Of a DNA stretch of 59,884 nt, positions 26,853 through 37,100 are shown piece after piece. The notes beneath the pieces were generated by a model. That model did no database searches. It was not told the origin of the DNA and saw only the letters and a list, made by a program, of their open reading frames with translations. The stretch covers positions 1-59,884 of the forward strand of contig CAKZKR010000017.1 of assembly GCA_937124615.1 (NCBI GenBank), in the 5' to 3' direction. This DNA is from an uncultured bacterium (lineage in GTDB: Bacteria; Hydrogenedentota; Hydrogenedentia; Hydrogenedentales; Hydrogenedentaceae). Numbering within the stretch: position 1 is the first letter of the stretch; each line of letters begins with the position of its first letter. The translations under genes were made by a program, and so were the position numbers.

Positions 26853-29489
26853 TTATTGGTCCTTTTTAACTCTTTTCCATTTATAGGGGGGAACGGCTAA
26901 ATCTTTGGGATGGACAATATCATGTCCCATGTATTCCCCAAGGTTTGCATCCATTGGGGCTTGTTTGGCGTCTTCATAGGTTCTCTTTTGTTCTTCTGTA
27001 AGTTCTGGTAATTCTTGATCTAACACAGAACAGGTAAGGAAAATTAATAACTCATTTATTTGTGCTTTCCGTTGATTAGATCTGAAAACAACATTTAACA
27101 CGGGAATGTCACCGAGTATGGGCATTTTTTGAGAAGTTACGCTATCGTTGCGTTTTCTCAAACCACCAACAAAAATAGTTTGACCACTATTGATGTGTAG
27201 TGTGCTTGTAACCTGTCTCATATCTTCGATAGGAATCCCATTAAATTCCCCTACAACAGTACTTTCTTTACCCTTTATATCGACAATAACATGATTATCA
27301 TGAGTAACACGGGGAGTTACTTCAAGGACAGTACCGATTTGTTTGAAACGGGTATTTGTTAAAGCCCCTCCTTGACTTGTTTGTGAAAGGTCAATATACG
27401 GAATTTCTTGTGATATAGTTATTGTAGCCGGTTTGTTTTCAATAGTTGCTACAACAGGATTTGAAATAAGATGTCCATTACGATTACGGATTTCTGCCTG
27501 AATTACACCTTTCCAATCAATTTCACGAGTAAGAATATTAAAGGTAAGGTTACCTATGGTATCACCAATAGTGGATGCTCCACCTAAATCAAGTTGTTGG
27601 ACATTCCCCACTTTCCTTCCTTCAGGACCGTACATTACAAAGTCTCTCCAGCTCTGGTTACGGACTGATTTTAATAACCAGTCAATACCTGTTTGTGATT
27701 CATCACCTAAAGTGGCATCTACTACCATTGTATCGATGAGAACTTGTTTTACAGGAATATCGAGTGTTTTGACAATTTCTTTTACCTGTTCGACAACCAC
27801 GGGAATATCAGTTACAATGATATTTCTTGCCCGTGCATCTGCGGATACATTTCCTGTTTTTGGAGTAAGAATTTTTTGAATCGATTTAGATAATTCATCG
27901 GGGTCAGCATAGTTTAGTTTGATAGTAGTTGTTACTGTTGGGATGATAGGTTTGGCTATATCTAATTCTTTTGCCATTTGTGCAAGCCCCTGAATATTCT
28001 CTTCAGGTCCGGAAACGATAACAACATTTGTTGTATCATTGGCACTGATGTTTATATATTCACGGCCCTTGGTACCTTTTGAAATTTCTTCAAGAACTTT
28101 TTTAATTTCAGATGCCTTTGCATTTTCAAGTCGAACAACAATAGTGCTTCTATCACTAGATAAGGCCTCTTCGTAAGGAACTATTCTAAAAATGTTTTCT
28201 TCTTGAATTATTCCAAGTCCGTTCATTCTTAAAGCTGCTTCAATTGCTCTCCGAAGTGTTACCCGTTTTAGGCTCATTGTAACATTGCCCTTGAGGTCAG
28301 CCCCTGCAATCACATTGATACCTGCTTTATAGGCTAACAAGGGAACAACCTTTGCTAATGGCATTTGTTCACATTCAAAATCAGTAATTGTATCCAAACC
28401 TTTTGGGGAAGGTTTGATCAATACATCAGTTGAGGGTTCTTGTTTGGTTTTTTCTCCCTTTGTAGTTTCTGTGGTTTTTTGTTCTTGTGGTGTTATCGGA
28501 ACTAATTGTTTTTTATCTTCTTCATTTAAATTTTGAAGTTCTCTTAATTCTCTCGTTATCTCTGCTGTAGCATCAATTGCCTGTTCGGGAGTTGTTTCAC
28601 GGGGCATAGGGGGTTGTATTTCTTCTTCTGGTGGAGTTTCATGAGATGGGGTTGATTGTGTAGTGGGTTGCTTATTTTGTGGTTCAGTCGTGGAGACAGA
28701 AGTATCATCCGGGGTAGCAGTGTTTTCTGCAGGGGATGGAGTTGTGTCTACGGGTTCCGCTTCACGAATTTCAATTTTTCTATCAGGGTTTCCAACATTT
28801 CCCACAGAGAGGGATTGTCCCCCCGTTATATCTTGAGCAAAGACCTGTTTGGGTTCTTGAATTACTAATTCAGGTGTTATCTGTTTTGCGAGTTTAAGGT
28901 CGTTTTCGATGCGAAGTTTGGAAATAGTCGTATCCAGTGAATTTATCTTTTCATCGTTTTGGGAAATTTTTGTTTTGTCTGGAAGACTTATTAGGGATTG
29001 AAGTTCGGAGGCGATTTTGTCTATATCATGGTTGTTTCTCTCTTTGTTTCTGAAAAATATAGATAAACCCTTTTCATTTTTTTGGATATGATAAGATTGA
29101 TTAGGAGGAATAGAAAAAATGTATTCTGTACTATTGCTATTTGATTTCTGGTATGCTATGTCTATGAATTCGGGCTTGTTATGTATTATTTCTTGTGAGA
29201 GAGAAGTTCCTTCATTGGCATAATCTATTGAAAGTTTTATTTTATTATTTTCCCTATCTTCCACTATGAAGTATGAAATATCAGGATTGGAATTAATATG
29301 GAAAATCCATGTACTTCCTTCATGCTTCCATATAGAATATTGTATCTTGTTACTTTGTGAAAATGAAGGAGAAACTAAAGAAAATATAGAAATAAACAGC
29401 AGGAGACCAGAGATAAAATACCCCTTTCCCTTTAAAGCGGTTAAAGCAGATTGATGTAAAGTGATACTGTTATCTTTTCTTTTTTGCAT
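26853..29489 (-). CDS. pilQ: Type IV pilus secretin PilQ
   Basis: The 878-residue protein forms the outer-membrane channel through which the pilus passes. After a signal-like N-terminus (YFISGLLLFISIFSLVSPSFS) comes an AMIN-like beta-domain, about 48-150. A long Pro/Thr/Glu-rich, probably disordered stretch reaches to about 365. A secretin-and-TonB N-terminal domain follows (CEQMPLAKVVPLLAYKAGI), then N1 domains and the secretin core with VTPRVTHDNHVIVDI and GGLRKRNDS. It is the last gene of pilMNOPQ. RBS AAGGAG is good. The disordered spacer is long for the family. Confidence 0.93.
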   Translation of the reverse strand: MQKRKDNSITLHQSALTALKGKGYFISGLLLFISIFSLVSPSFSQSNKIQYSIWKHEGSTWIFHINSNPDISYFIVEDRENNKIKLSIDYANEGTSLSQEIIHNKPEFIDIAYQKSNSNSTEYIFSIPPNQSYHIQKNEKGLSIFFRNKERNNHDIDKIASELQSLISLPDKTKISQNDEKINSLDTTISKLRIENDLKLAKQITPELVIQEPKQVFAQDITGGQSLSVGNVGNPDRKIEIREAEPVDTTPSPAENTATPDDTSVSTTEPQNKQPTTQSTPSHETPPEEEIQPPMPRETTPEQAIDATAEITRELRELQNLNEEDKKQLVPITPQEQKTTETTKGEKTKQEPSTDVLIKPSPKGLDTITDFECEQMPLAKVVPLLAYKAGINVIAGADLKGNVTMSLKRVTLRRAIEAALRMNGLGIIQEENIFRIVPYEEALSSDRSTIVVRLENAKASEIKKVLEEISKGTKGREYINISANDTTNVVIVSGPEENIQGLAQMAKELDIAKPIIPTVTTTIKLNYADPDELSKSIQKILTPKTGNVSADARARNIIVTDIPVVVEQVKEIVKTLDIPVKQVLIDTMVVDATLGDESQTGIDWLLKSVRNQSWRDFVMYGPEGRKVGNVQQLDLGGASTIGDTIGNLTFNILTREIDWKGVIQAEIRNRNGHLISNPVVATIENKPATITISQEIPYIDLSQTSQGGALTNTRFKQIGTVLEVTPRVTHDNHVIVDIKGKESTVVGEFNGIPIEDMRQVTSTLHINSGQTIFVGGLRKRNDSVTSQKMPILGDIPVLNVVFRSNQRKAQINELLIFLTCSVLDQELPELTEEQKRTYEDAKQAPMDANLGEYMGHDIVHPKDLAVPPYKWKRVKKDQ

Positions 29490-29490
29490 T

Positions 29491-30075
29491 TTATTGCTCC
29501 TTCAATCTTACCGGAAAAATTGTGTCTTCGAGTTTAAATACAATTCTTGTGGGTTCAATTCGAAAAACTTGTATCTGGTCTGGAAAAGTGTAACCCTCTG
29601 CTACAATTTTATTGTCAATAATAGCTAAAGGTTGAAACTCATCCCAGATAATTGCGGAAATCTTTTTACTCAGAACCTGTCCCGGGGTTACTTCTGTGCT
29701 TGGGACGGGTGTTTCTGCTTCGAACATAGTAGTTTGTATTACTCCAACTAAGGGTGCCATTGGATTCCGTGGAGGAACAATTTCTTGATAATTGAATTGA
29801 ACTATTTTAATTGCGGTGAGAAGGTTTTCAATAATCTCATCGATGTTTTGTTCTAATGTTTCAATAGTAGGAGCTATTGTTCCGATTGTGCTTGTTGATG
29901 TCATTTGTAACGGAGTAGTTGTTTTTGCTTGGGTTGCAGGGGTGGTCTGGGATTTTTGTGTCGCAGGTGGAGATGGTGGTTTTGGTTTTGCCAAAACAAA
30001 TTGATAAAAGAGAACACCTACAAGTATGACCAATAAAGCACCTGCTATAATAAATTGTCTTCTGTTGTTATCCAT
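29491..30075 (-). CDS. pilP: PilP-like pilus alignment protein with an N-terminal membrane helix
   Basis: This 194-residue protein stands where pilP belongs, one base before pilQ. It has a transmembrane helix (FIIAGALLVILVGVLFYQFVL, about 8-28), a Pro/Thr-rich linker, and a C-terminal PilP-like beta-domain (AIIWDEFQPLAIIDNKIV to FPVRL). Classical PilP is a lipoprotein with a lipobox Cys. No such Cys is present, so anchoring is by the helix. It should link the inner-membrane PilN-PilO ring to the PilQ N-domains. Confidence 0.75.
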   Translation of the reverse strand: MDNNRRQFIIAGALLVILVGVLFYQFVLAKPKPPSPPATQKSQTTPATQAKTTTPLQMTSTSTIGTIAPTIETLEQNIDEIIENLLTAIKIVQFNYQEIVPPRNPMAPLVGVIQTTMFEAETPVPSTEVTPGQVLSKKISAIIWDEFQPLAIIDNKIVAEGYTFPDQIQVFRIEPTRIVFKLEDTIFPVRLKEQ

Positions 30076-30077
30076 AG

Positions 30078-30665
30078 TTATGACTTCTTCTGTTGTTGGG
30101 TTCCTATATCTTCTTGTTCAACAAATCGGAATGTACTAAGAACAAATTTTGCTTCGCAAATCCCTGCTTTTTCAGGGCCAATGTCGATGTCTGATATTTT
30201 AAGATATCGTTGATCTTTTTCTAATAGATTAATGAAGGCCACAATTTGATGGAAAGAACCTTTTGCTACGACCTGATAAGGAATTACTTCTTTTGAAGCA
30301 TCAACTGTTGTTGGAAGAGGAGTAAGCTGTGTTTTGACCCCGAGACTATCTCCCATGCTTTCAAATTGTTTCATAAGTTTAGGAACTTCCCTTTTTTCAG
30401 GAAGTCGTTCATTGAACATTGTTACAAGGTTATCCATCTTTTGGGCTTGATTTTGTAACTTATCGTAGTTTTCAACTGTTTTTTTTGCATCAGATATTTT
30501 CTTTTGCAAATCTTGAATATCCGTTTGTAATTGAGCGATTTTGTTTTGTTTTGGGACAAAGAGTAATATATAGGCTGAAATAAACAAACCAATAACAATG
30601 ACAACTACTAACCCAAAAATTGCCCAGTCTTTTACTGTTATCTTTCCACGAAATAGGTCAATCAT
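30078..30665 (-). CDS. pilO: Type IV pilus inner-membrane protein PilO
   Basis: The 195-residue protein has one N-terminal helix (WAIFGLVVVIVIGLFISAYILL), a coiled coil (about 40-80) and a ferredoxin-like domain with VPYQVVAKGSFHQIVAFINLLE, the standard PilO plan. It dimerises with PilN in the periplasm as part of the alignment complex. The start overlaps the end of pilN by eight bases, indicating coupled translation. RBS GGGAG precedes the ATG. Confidence 0.88.
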   Translation of the reverse strand: MIDLFRGKITVKDWAIFGLVVVIVIGLFISAYILLFVPKQNKIAQLQTDIQDLQKKISDAKKTVENYDKLQNQAQKMDNLVTMFNERLPEKREVPKLMKQFESMGDSLGVKTQLTPLPTTVDASKEVIPYQVVAKGSFHQIVAFINLLEKDQRYLKISDIDIGPEKAGICEAKFVLSTFRFVEQEDIGTQQQKKS

Positions 30666-31389
30666 TTTTTACTCCCGGTTTTGCTTCGATTAAATATTCC
30701 AATGTAAATTTGCGGACAGAAAAACCATTAAATTCTGTATCTTCAATTTTGGGTCTCAATAAAGTGAACTGCTTTACAAAATAGGATGCTTTTTCAGGGT
30801 CTGTAGTATTTTCAATGAGGGGTGATATTTGCCGTTCTCCCTGTTCACCACTAATTACATATCCTGTTATTTCAAGAATAGGTTTTTTTACACTTTTTTG
30901 TTCAAATTGGGGTTCTTTTGTTTTAGGGTCAAGAACAGGTTTTCCTGTTTTTGGGTCTAATTTGATAACTTTTTCCTGGAATGTTTGCCATGTTACGCGG
31001 ATTCTATCGTACCATACATTTTCGGGTGTTAAATTAGCAAGAAGGAAAAGATTTTCAGACCAGATGATTCGATCACTTAAGATTTCCTGAATAACGGCAA
31101 CCCTTTTTTCCAATTCTTGTTTTTTTCTATCTAATTTTCGGTATTCATTTACAATGCCCGAGAGCGTAATAAACTCTCCATCTTCATTCCTGAGATTTGT
31201 AGGGGAGTCATATTCTTTTTGAAGTTTGTCTTTTTGCACTTCAATTTGAAGATTTTTTTGATATAAGGAAAAATAGAAGTATGAGATTAATATCAATCCT
31301 AGTACAAATACAACTACGGCTAAGAAATAAGGGAGTATTGATTTCTTTTCGGGTCTAAATTGTTCGGGTAATAAATTAATTCTTATCAT
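30658..31389 (-). CDS. pilN: Type IV pilus inner-membrane protein PilN
   Basis: The 243-residue protein opens with IRINLLPEQFRP, the conserved cytoplasmic tail by which PilN binds PilM. A membrane helix (about 22-45), a coiled coil and a periplasmic ferredoxin-like domain follow. Between strands of that domain is an insertion with a KxGKPVLDPKTKEPQ stretch that is longer than usual. The ATG overlaps the TGA of pilM (ATGA). Confidence 0.9.
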   Translation of the reverse strand: MIRINLLPEQFRPEKKSILPYFLAVVVFVLGLILISYFYFSLYQKNLQIEVQKDKLQKEYDSPTNLRNEDGEFITLSGIVNEYRKLDRKKQELEKRVAVIQEILSDRIIWSENLFLLANLTPENVWYDRIRVTWQTFQEKVIKLDPKTGKPVLDPKTKEPQFEQKSVKKPILEITGYVISGEQGERQISPLIENTTDPEKASYFVKQFTLLRPKIEDTEFNGFSVRKFTLEYLIEAKPGVKND

Positions 31390-32582
31390 ATTTCTGATAA
31401 TCCTCGTGCTGCTAAGCCAAAAGCAACAGCAAATTTTGCTGAATGTTCTTTAAAAATATCTAATGATTTAGAGTTAGAAAGTATAACTTCGGGTGTGATA
31501 AAATCTGCAACTTCGACTGAATCCACATTAAACTCTTCCACTAATGTTTCACCAATCAAAGGACAACATGATACCCCACCACATAAGATAATCCGTTGGA
31601 CAGGTTTCTCATAAAGTTGATGTTCAAAGAAATCAAAGGAACGGCGTACTTCACTTACCATTCGATTCATAGGGGATACCATAATTTCACGGATACTTTT
31701 GGAAGCAAAACTTATAAACTCAGGAGAAGGTTTATCAATATCAAATTCTTCATCTAAAGGCTCAAGGGGGGAAACGGGTTCGGCAGTTACAGTTTCTTCT
31801 ATTTCTTCTGCTTCAGGGGTAGCAACTTCAACAGCTTCGGGATGTTCTGTTTTAGCCTCTTTACTCATGGATATTAAGTCTTTTTCTGCTTGTTTAAAAT
31901 CAGATCTTCTCTCTTTTACAATGGCATCGAGGATATCTTTAGCCCCCCACATTAAATCCCTTATGAACACAGATTTCATATCACGAACAAAATGGATACT
32001 TGAAGAAGAATATCCAATATCAAAGATGGCAACACTTTCATTGGGATGTAAGAGATGACACCGTTCTATTGAATTGAATACCGCAATGGAATCGATGTCA
32101 AATACGGAACATGATATATTGCATGATTGGAATATGCGAAGTCGGCTATTTATTGAATCGTTTTTCGCCGCAACAAGAAGTATCTGAACCTTTTGTTCTT
32201 CTGGAACTTTTGTAATCACATCCCAGGAAAGGAATACTTCGTTTAAGTCAAATGGAATATGTTGTGCAGAGTCCCTTTCAACCGCACTTGTGAGTGTTTC
32301 ATTTGGTTTGAGTGTAATTTTAGGGTAACGAACGACAGCAGTGTTTCCCGGTAGTGCTGCAACAATATAACTTTGATTCGGTGTTAGACCTGCAAGTGCA
32401 GTTAACACAGCATCCGCATTGGTTTTGATGGGATCTGCGATTACTAGTTCGCTATCTATCTCGGCATAACCTACTTCTTCAATGTAAATTTTTCTTCCCT
32501 GTTTAGACATTTGTAATGCTTTTACAGAATGAGCACCCAGGTCTATTCCTATTGCTTTCTTAGGTCTTGAAAATGATGGCAC
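31386..32582 (-). CDS. pilM: Type IV pilus assembly ATPase-like protein PilM
   Basis: The 398-residue actin-fold protein starts with AIGIDLGAHSVKALQM, the phosphate-1 loop of the PilM/FtsA fold. Later blocks are VAIFDIGYSSSSIHFV (phosphate-2) and IILCGGVSCCPLIGE (adenosine loop). It sits on the cytoplasmic face and recruits PilN. About 50 acidic, Pro-rich residues (near 235-285, with EAVEVATPEAEEIEE) are inserted before the last domain, more than in typical PilM. The start is GTG at 32582 with AAGGA upstream. Confidence 0.92.
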   Translation of the reverse strand: MPSFSRPKKAIGIDLGAHSVKALQMSKQGRKIYIEEVGYAEIDSELVIADPIKTNADAVLTALAGLTPNQSYIVAALPGNTAVVRYPKITLKPNETLTSAVERDSAQHIPFDLNEVFLSWDVITKVPEEQKVQILLVAAKNDSINSRLRIFQSCNISCSVFDIDSIAVFNSIERCHLLHPNESVAIFDIGYSSSSIHFVRDMKSVFIRDLMWGAKDILDAIVKERRSDFKQAEKDLISMSKEAKTEHPEAVEVATPEAEEIEETVTAEPVSPLEPLDEEFDIDKPSPEFISFASKSIREIMVSPMNRMVSEVRRSFDFFEHQLYEKPVQRIILCGGVSCCPLIGETLVEEFNVDSVEVADFITPEVILSNSKSLDIFKEHSAKFAVAFGLAARGLSEI

Positions 32583-32752
32583 TTTTTCTGTCCTTATTTT
32601 TTATCATTTTATTTAATAATGTCAACCATTATAACAAAATAAACCTTTATTTACAATACTAATAATTTACGAGACTGTTTATTGTTATTAATAATATCAT
32701 ATTAAAAATCATTTGTCAAGAATAAACTGTTTAATTTTTTTTATTTTTTTAT

Positions 32753-32965
32753 AAAAAAAATCCCGCGTGTGTCGTCGGACTTTTTGGAAACGTTGTGAAC
32801 CTAACTTTTTATAAGTGGGTGTTCTCACGGTAGTCATCCAACTTCCTTTACTATGAAGGCCTGTTGTAGACTACACGGATATTGCACTCGGCTTTGAACT
32901 CCCTAAAATTAGTTTTAAGGAACCACGTTTCTCAGTCCATATCGAGCACCGCAGGAATTTGAGAA
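32753..32965 (-). ncRNA. ssrS: 6S-like regulatory RNA
   Basis: The minus strand can fold into a long rod of about 200 nt. The closing stem pairs TTCCTGCGGTG at the 5' end with CACACGCGGGA at the 3' end, and a run of eight T follows at once, as in an intrinsic terminator. Further inside, GGACT pairs with AGTCC and GAAACG with CGTTTC. There is a side hairpin CCTTAAAA/TTTTAGGG. The end hairpin is built from GTAGTC/GACTAC, CAAC/GTTG and CCTT/AAGG. Two pairs are G-U only on this strand and would be A-C mismatches on the other, so the minus strand is the RNA. The 3' CGACGACAC is also found in E. coli 6S RNA. The RNA-polymerase-binding role is inferred. Confidence 0.65.
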
Positions 32966-33083
32966 ACTTTTTTTTAAATTACTTAAAATTACTTAGATTC
33001 TCTCTTATTCATATTCATCATATCATAAAGAATGTTTTTTTTCAATTTATTTTAAAACCCACAATGTTTTTTAATAAAGCGAC

Positions 33084-33113
33084 TTGATAGTCGGAAAATT
33101 TTTTTGTTATAAT
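33084..33113 (+). promoter_or_regulatory. Sigma-70-like promoter for rplM-rpsI
   Basis: TTGATA at 33084-33089 and a perfect TATAAT at 33108-33113 are 18 bases apart. They lie upstream of the rplM start, leaving a leader of about 75 bases. The gene-free stretch 32583-33193 otherwise holds the 6S-like RNA and AT-rich sequence. Confidence 0.65.
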
Positions 33114-33193
33114 TGTTATCCCGTTACATTTCCAGAAGTAATTATTTTTTTAGATGATTGTATCTTTTTGTTTTTATTAAAAGGAGAATATTT

Positions 33194-33628
33194 GTGAAAA
33201 CTTATATACCAAAAATAAATGAGATTGAAAAAAAATGGTATTTAATTGATGCGGAAGGTAAGGTGTTAGGCAGAATTGCTACAGAGGCAGCAAAATTGTT
33301 GCGTGGTAAGCATAAACCTTGTTTTACTCCCTTTATGGATTGTGGTGACTATGTAATCATCATAAATGCCGAAAAGGCTGTGGTTACTGGAAATAAGACT
33401 GAACAAAAGAAATATTACAGGCACTCCGGCTATAAGGGGGGCTTAAGAGAATTTACCTATACACAAATGATAGCGAAACACCCTACTCGTGCCATGGAAT
33501 TGGCTGTAGTTGGTATGCTTCCTCACAATCGATTAGGAAGAAAAATAGCGAAACACCTTAAAGTTTACGCTGGTAGTGAACATAAACATCAAGCACAAAA
33601 CCCAGAAATTTGGGAAATTAAAAATTAA
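33194..33628 (+). CDS. rplM: 50S ribosomal protein L13
   Basis: The start is GTG at 33194, after AAGGAG, giving 144 residues beginning [19 protein letters not shown], the usual L13 length. An upstream in-frame start at 33158 would add twelve residues that do not belong to the family. Landmarks are [35 protein letters not shown] and [11 protein letters not shown]. It binds 23S rRNA early in large-subunit assembly. It is co-transcribed with rpsI. Confidence 0.96.
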   Translation: MKTYIPKINEIEKKWYLIDAEGKVLGRIATEAAKLLRGKHKPCFTPFMDCGDYVIIINAEKAVVTGNKTEQKKYYRHSGYKGGLREFTYTQMIAKHPTRAMELAVVGMLPHNRLGRKIAKHLKVYAGSEHKHQAQNPEIWEIKN

Positions 33629-33648
33629 TACAGGAGGATAAGAAAACC

Positions 33649-34050
33649 GTGATAGATCCAAATACAAAAGAAATTGTAGCAACAGGAAGAAGAAAAAGAG
33701 CGGTCGCTCGTGTACGGATTAAACCGGGCTCTGGTAAATTTACTGTTAATGGAAAACCAATAGAAGAATATTTAGCGAGGGAAGTTTTAGTTCGAATTGC
33801 AAAAAGAGCCCTTGTGGTAACCGGAATGGAAGGGATGTATGATATACGAGCTCTTTGTGATGGAGGAGGACTTGCTGGACAGGCTGGAGCCTTACGACAT
33901 GGTATAGCCCGTGCTCTGTTAGAAGCAAATGAAAATTTACGCACTACATTGAGGAATTATGGACTATTAACCCGCGACCCAAGGGAAGTGGAACGGAAGA
34001 AATACGGAAAACCTGGAGCTCGCAAACGTTTCCAATTTTCAAAGCGTTAA
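33649..34050 (+). CDS. rpsI: 30S ribosomal protein S9
   Basis: The 133-residue protein has the S9 landmarks ATGRRKRAVARVRIKPGSG near its start and the basic tail GKPGARKRFQFSKR, whose end reaches the decoding site near P-site tRNA. The start is GTG at 33649 behind AGGAGG. It is the second gene of the conserved L13-S9 pair, 20 bases after rplM, and is followed by a terminator. Confidence 0.97.
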   Translation: MIDPNTKEIVATGRRKRAVARVRIKPGSGKFTVNGKPIEEYLAREVLVRIAKRALVVTGMEGMYDIRALCDGGGLAGQAGALRHGIARALLEANENLRTTLRNYGLLTRDPREVERKKYGKPGARKRFQFSKR

Positions 34051-34077
34051 TTTTTATAAAATTTATTGCGAATATAA

Positions 34078-34118
34078 AAAGAGCGGAATATTTGTTATTC
34101 CGCTCTTTCTTTTTTTTT
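34078..34118 (+). terminator. Intrinsic terminator after rpsI
   Basis: A 13-bp stem, aagagcggaata at 34079-34090 and its complement ending at 34108, with a 5-base loop, is followed by a long T run. It closes the rplM-rpsI operon. Confidence 0.9.
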
Positions 34119-34194
34119 AACAAAAGAGTTAGAAAGATTTTTGTGCAGTTTAATTTTTCTGGTTTTCTTAATAACAATAAAAAATTACAAGAGT

Positions 34195-37100
34195 TTATAA
34201 CGCTCCTTTGGGTAGAGGTGGAGTTCCGGGGCAATATCCATCTTCTGAGAATTCGCAGGGGTAATACCCATTCATGTTAAAGAACTGAATTAATCGCAGT
34301 AATTCGCCTAAATTAATTTTCCAATCTTGTGGATTGTAGTCCGAGGCATGAGGCTGACAATTTTTATCTCCTTCATAGCCGGGGATATATCCGTCTTCGG
34401 ATATTTCTCCTTCTACCGCACAATGATATCCTTGCATATTGAAGAATTGTATGACTCGTAGTAATTCGCCAAGATTAATTTTGCCGTCTTGATTTTGGTC
34501 TGCACTATGAGGTGGTTTCTCACCTTCCCCTTCGGCTGTTCCTTCGCCATCCTGAGATTCTACTACAATAACCTCCAAAACATACTCAGAATTATTCCCT
34601 TGATTATCACTTGCCCGATAAATAACTTGGTAATTTCCTATTACTTCAGGGTTCACATTGTTAAATATCACCGCTACATTTACTGTTCCTACACACAAAT
34701 CTTCTGCACTTGCTTGAGGTGGTTCAAATGACTCGTGTAGATAGATAGTCAATGGATTAGGAGTCTCCACTGTTATTACCGGAGGGGTTCTATCTACAAC
34801 CTGAACCGTTCTCATTACCCGGGATGTATTATTCGATAAATCGCTGACCGTGTATTGGATGGAGTATTCTCCGAGCACGGATATATCCACATTAGAATCC
34901 ACCTGCACTTGGGAGTTCAGGTCTCCGTCACAATCATCTTCCGCACGGATTCCCGGGTCAATGAAAAGGGTATTGCATTCTACGATAAGTGGGTTATCCC
35001 CTAATAATGTCAAACTCGGCGGAGTTGTATCTACAACTCTGACCGTTATTACTTGCGAGGAAGTATTTTGAGAAGAATCAGTAGCCGAATAAGTCAACAA
35101 ATATTCCCCTGGCGATTGGGTATTTACATTCCCACTAATTTCTACTTGAACCTCTTCATCGCAAGAATCGTTGGCCTCCGCATTAGGGGGCACGAAGTCA
35201 CTTTGACACTCTAATATAATCAGCGGTTCACTATAAACGATAAGTGTTGGAAGTGTGGTATCTACAATGCGGACCGCGCGTATTACTGTAGTGGTAGCAT
35301 TGGATGAATCGGTAACCGAGTACTCAACCGCATATTGTCCCGGTTTGGAGGTGTTGACCTCTCCCGTGATTTGAATATAGGAAGTCAAGTCCCCATCCGG
35401 TATGTCATATGCCGTTGCTCCTAATTCCACATACTCCGAACCACATTCTAAAGTTATTTCACTCTCTCCGATAAGCGTGATTTGTGGCGGATAAGTAAAT
35501 TTTCTAAAAATGGGATACATTTCATTTTCAATGATGAACCAAATATTTTCAAAGTCCCAGTTCACATAAGTGCTTTGTTGTTTCATCTCTACGGTAGTTT
35601 TTCCGATACCTCCGGATGAGTTCGATTGTCCCGAGGTTTCTGTATCCCAATAACAGGAAGTTACTGTCCCCATGTTATTGTAGCCAATGAGTCCGCCTAC
35701 ATAATTATTCCCTATTACCCTTCCGGCACTATAACAATACCTTATGTTCCCTCTGGCGTTATAACCTATAAGTCCACCTACATTCCCGGTTCCTGTTACA
35801 TTCGCCGTGCTATATGAATTTGTAATGTTTTTCTCTCCGTTAAAGGCTACGAGTCCGCCAATCGTGTTTCCTCCTTGAATCGTCCCTGTCGTATAACATC
35901 CTGCGATGGTGCCCTCGTTATAAGCAACCAATCCTGCCACATAATAATTTCCCCCTGTAATACTCGCATTTTCTATACCCAAATCACGAATCTCCGCACT
36001 CGGACCTGTTCTCCCGAAAAGACTTATATAGTTAAATCCAGGTTGATTAATGTATAAATTCCGAATGCGGTGATGATTTCCAAAGATTATCCCGATGAAT
36101 GGAGAAGCAAATTTCCCAATGGGTGTAAAACCTTTTCCATTATTCCAAGTTCTTGTTTCTTCTGCATCAATATCTTGAGTAATGATGTATACTCCATCTC
36201 GCGGATATTCTGTCCCAATCTTTTGGAATTCCTGGATGGTGCTTATTTCAAGGCAAACATAGACATCTCGGGTAATTTGAGCCGAATTATTTGAACCATC
36301 CACGGCTTCATATACCACCGTGTATTTGCCGGGAATCGCTGTGTTTACATTGTTAAAAATAATTTGTGGGGAGAGTTCCCCATCACAGGAATCCGTGGCA
36401 GTAGCTCCCGCATCCTGATAGATTGCACCCAGCGGAATAAATACAGAGTTATCTCCTAATAAGGAAATTTCCGGAGAGATTGTATCCTGAACCGTTATAT
36501 AACGAGTTTCTGTGGTAACATTATTGGAACTGTCCACAACGATATACTCTACTGTGTAATTGCCCGGCACAGAGGTGTTCAGATTTGTGGTTATCTCAAT
36601 GAAATCTGTCAAATCCCCGTCCGGAAAATCATAAGCGACGGCGCCCGCTTCTATGTATTCAGATTTACATTCTAAGGTTATACTTTTATCCCCAAGAAGT
36701 TTTAAAATTGGGGCATATTGATGAGTTCGTAGGAACGGATAGGTTACATCTTCTACAATATTCCATGTATTTTCAAAATCCCAATCTTCAAAAGTTTCTT
36801 GCTTTCTCATTTCTGCCGTAGTCTTGCCGATGCCTCCACGGGAATTACTTTGCCCTGAGCTCTCTATATCCCAATAACAAGAAGTTATTACGGCCCATTC
36901 TGCTGATTCACCAATTAGACCTCCTATTAATGAATTACCCGTTACTAATCCGGCGCTGTAAGAATTTCTTACTTCTGCATAGTTAGCCCCAATTAACCCA
37001 CCTACATAACTGTATCCTTGGATATTTGCCAGAGAAAAACAATCAATTACCGTGCCTATAAATCCGTTATAGCCTGAGATACCCCCGACAAAAATGTTTC

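Noticed and set aside
32753-33193. Structured region as an L13 leader or riboswitch on the plus strand
   Set aside because: The G-U pairs and the immediate poly-U end favour a minus-strand RNA, and the rplM promoter at 33084-33113 lies downstream of the structure.
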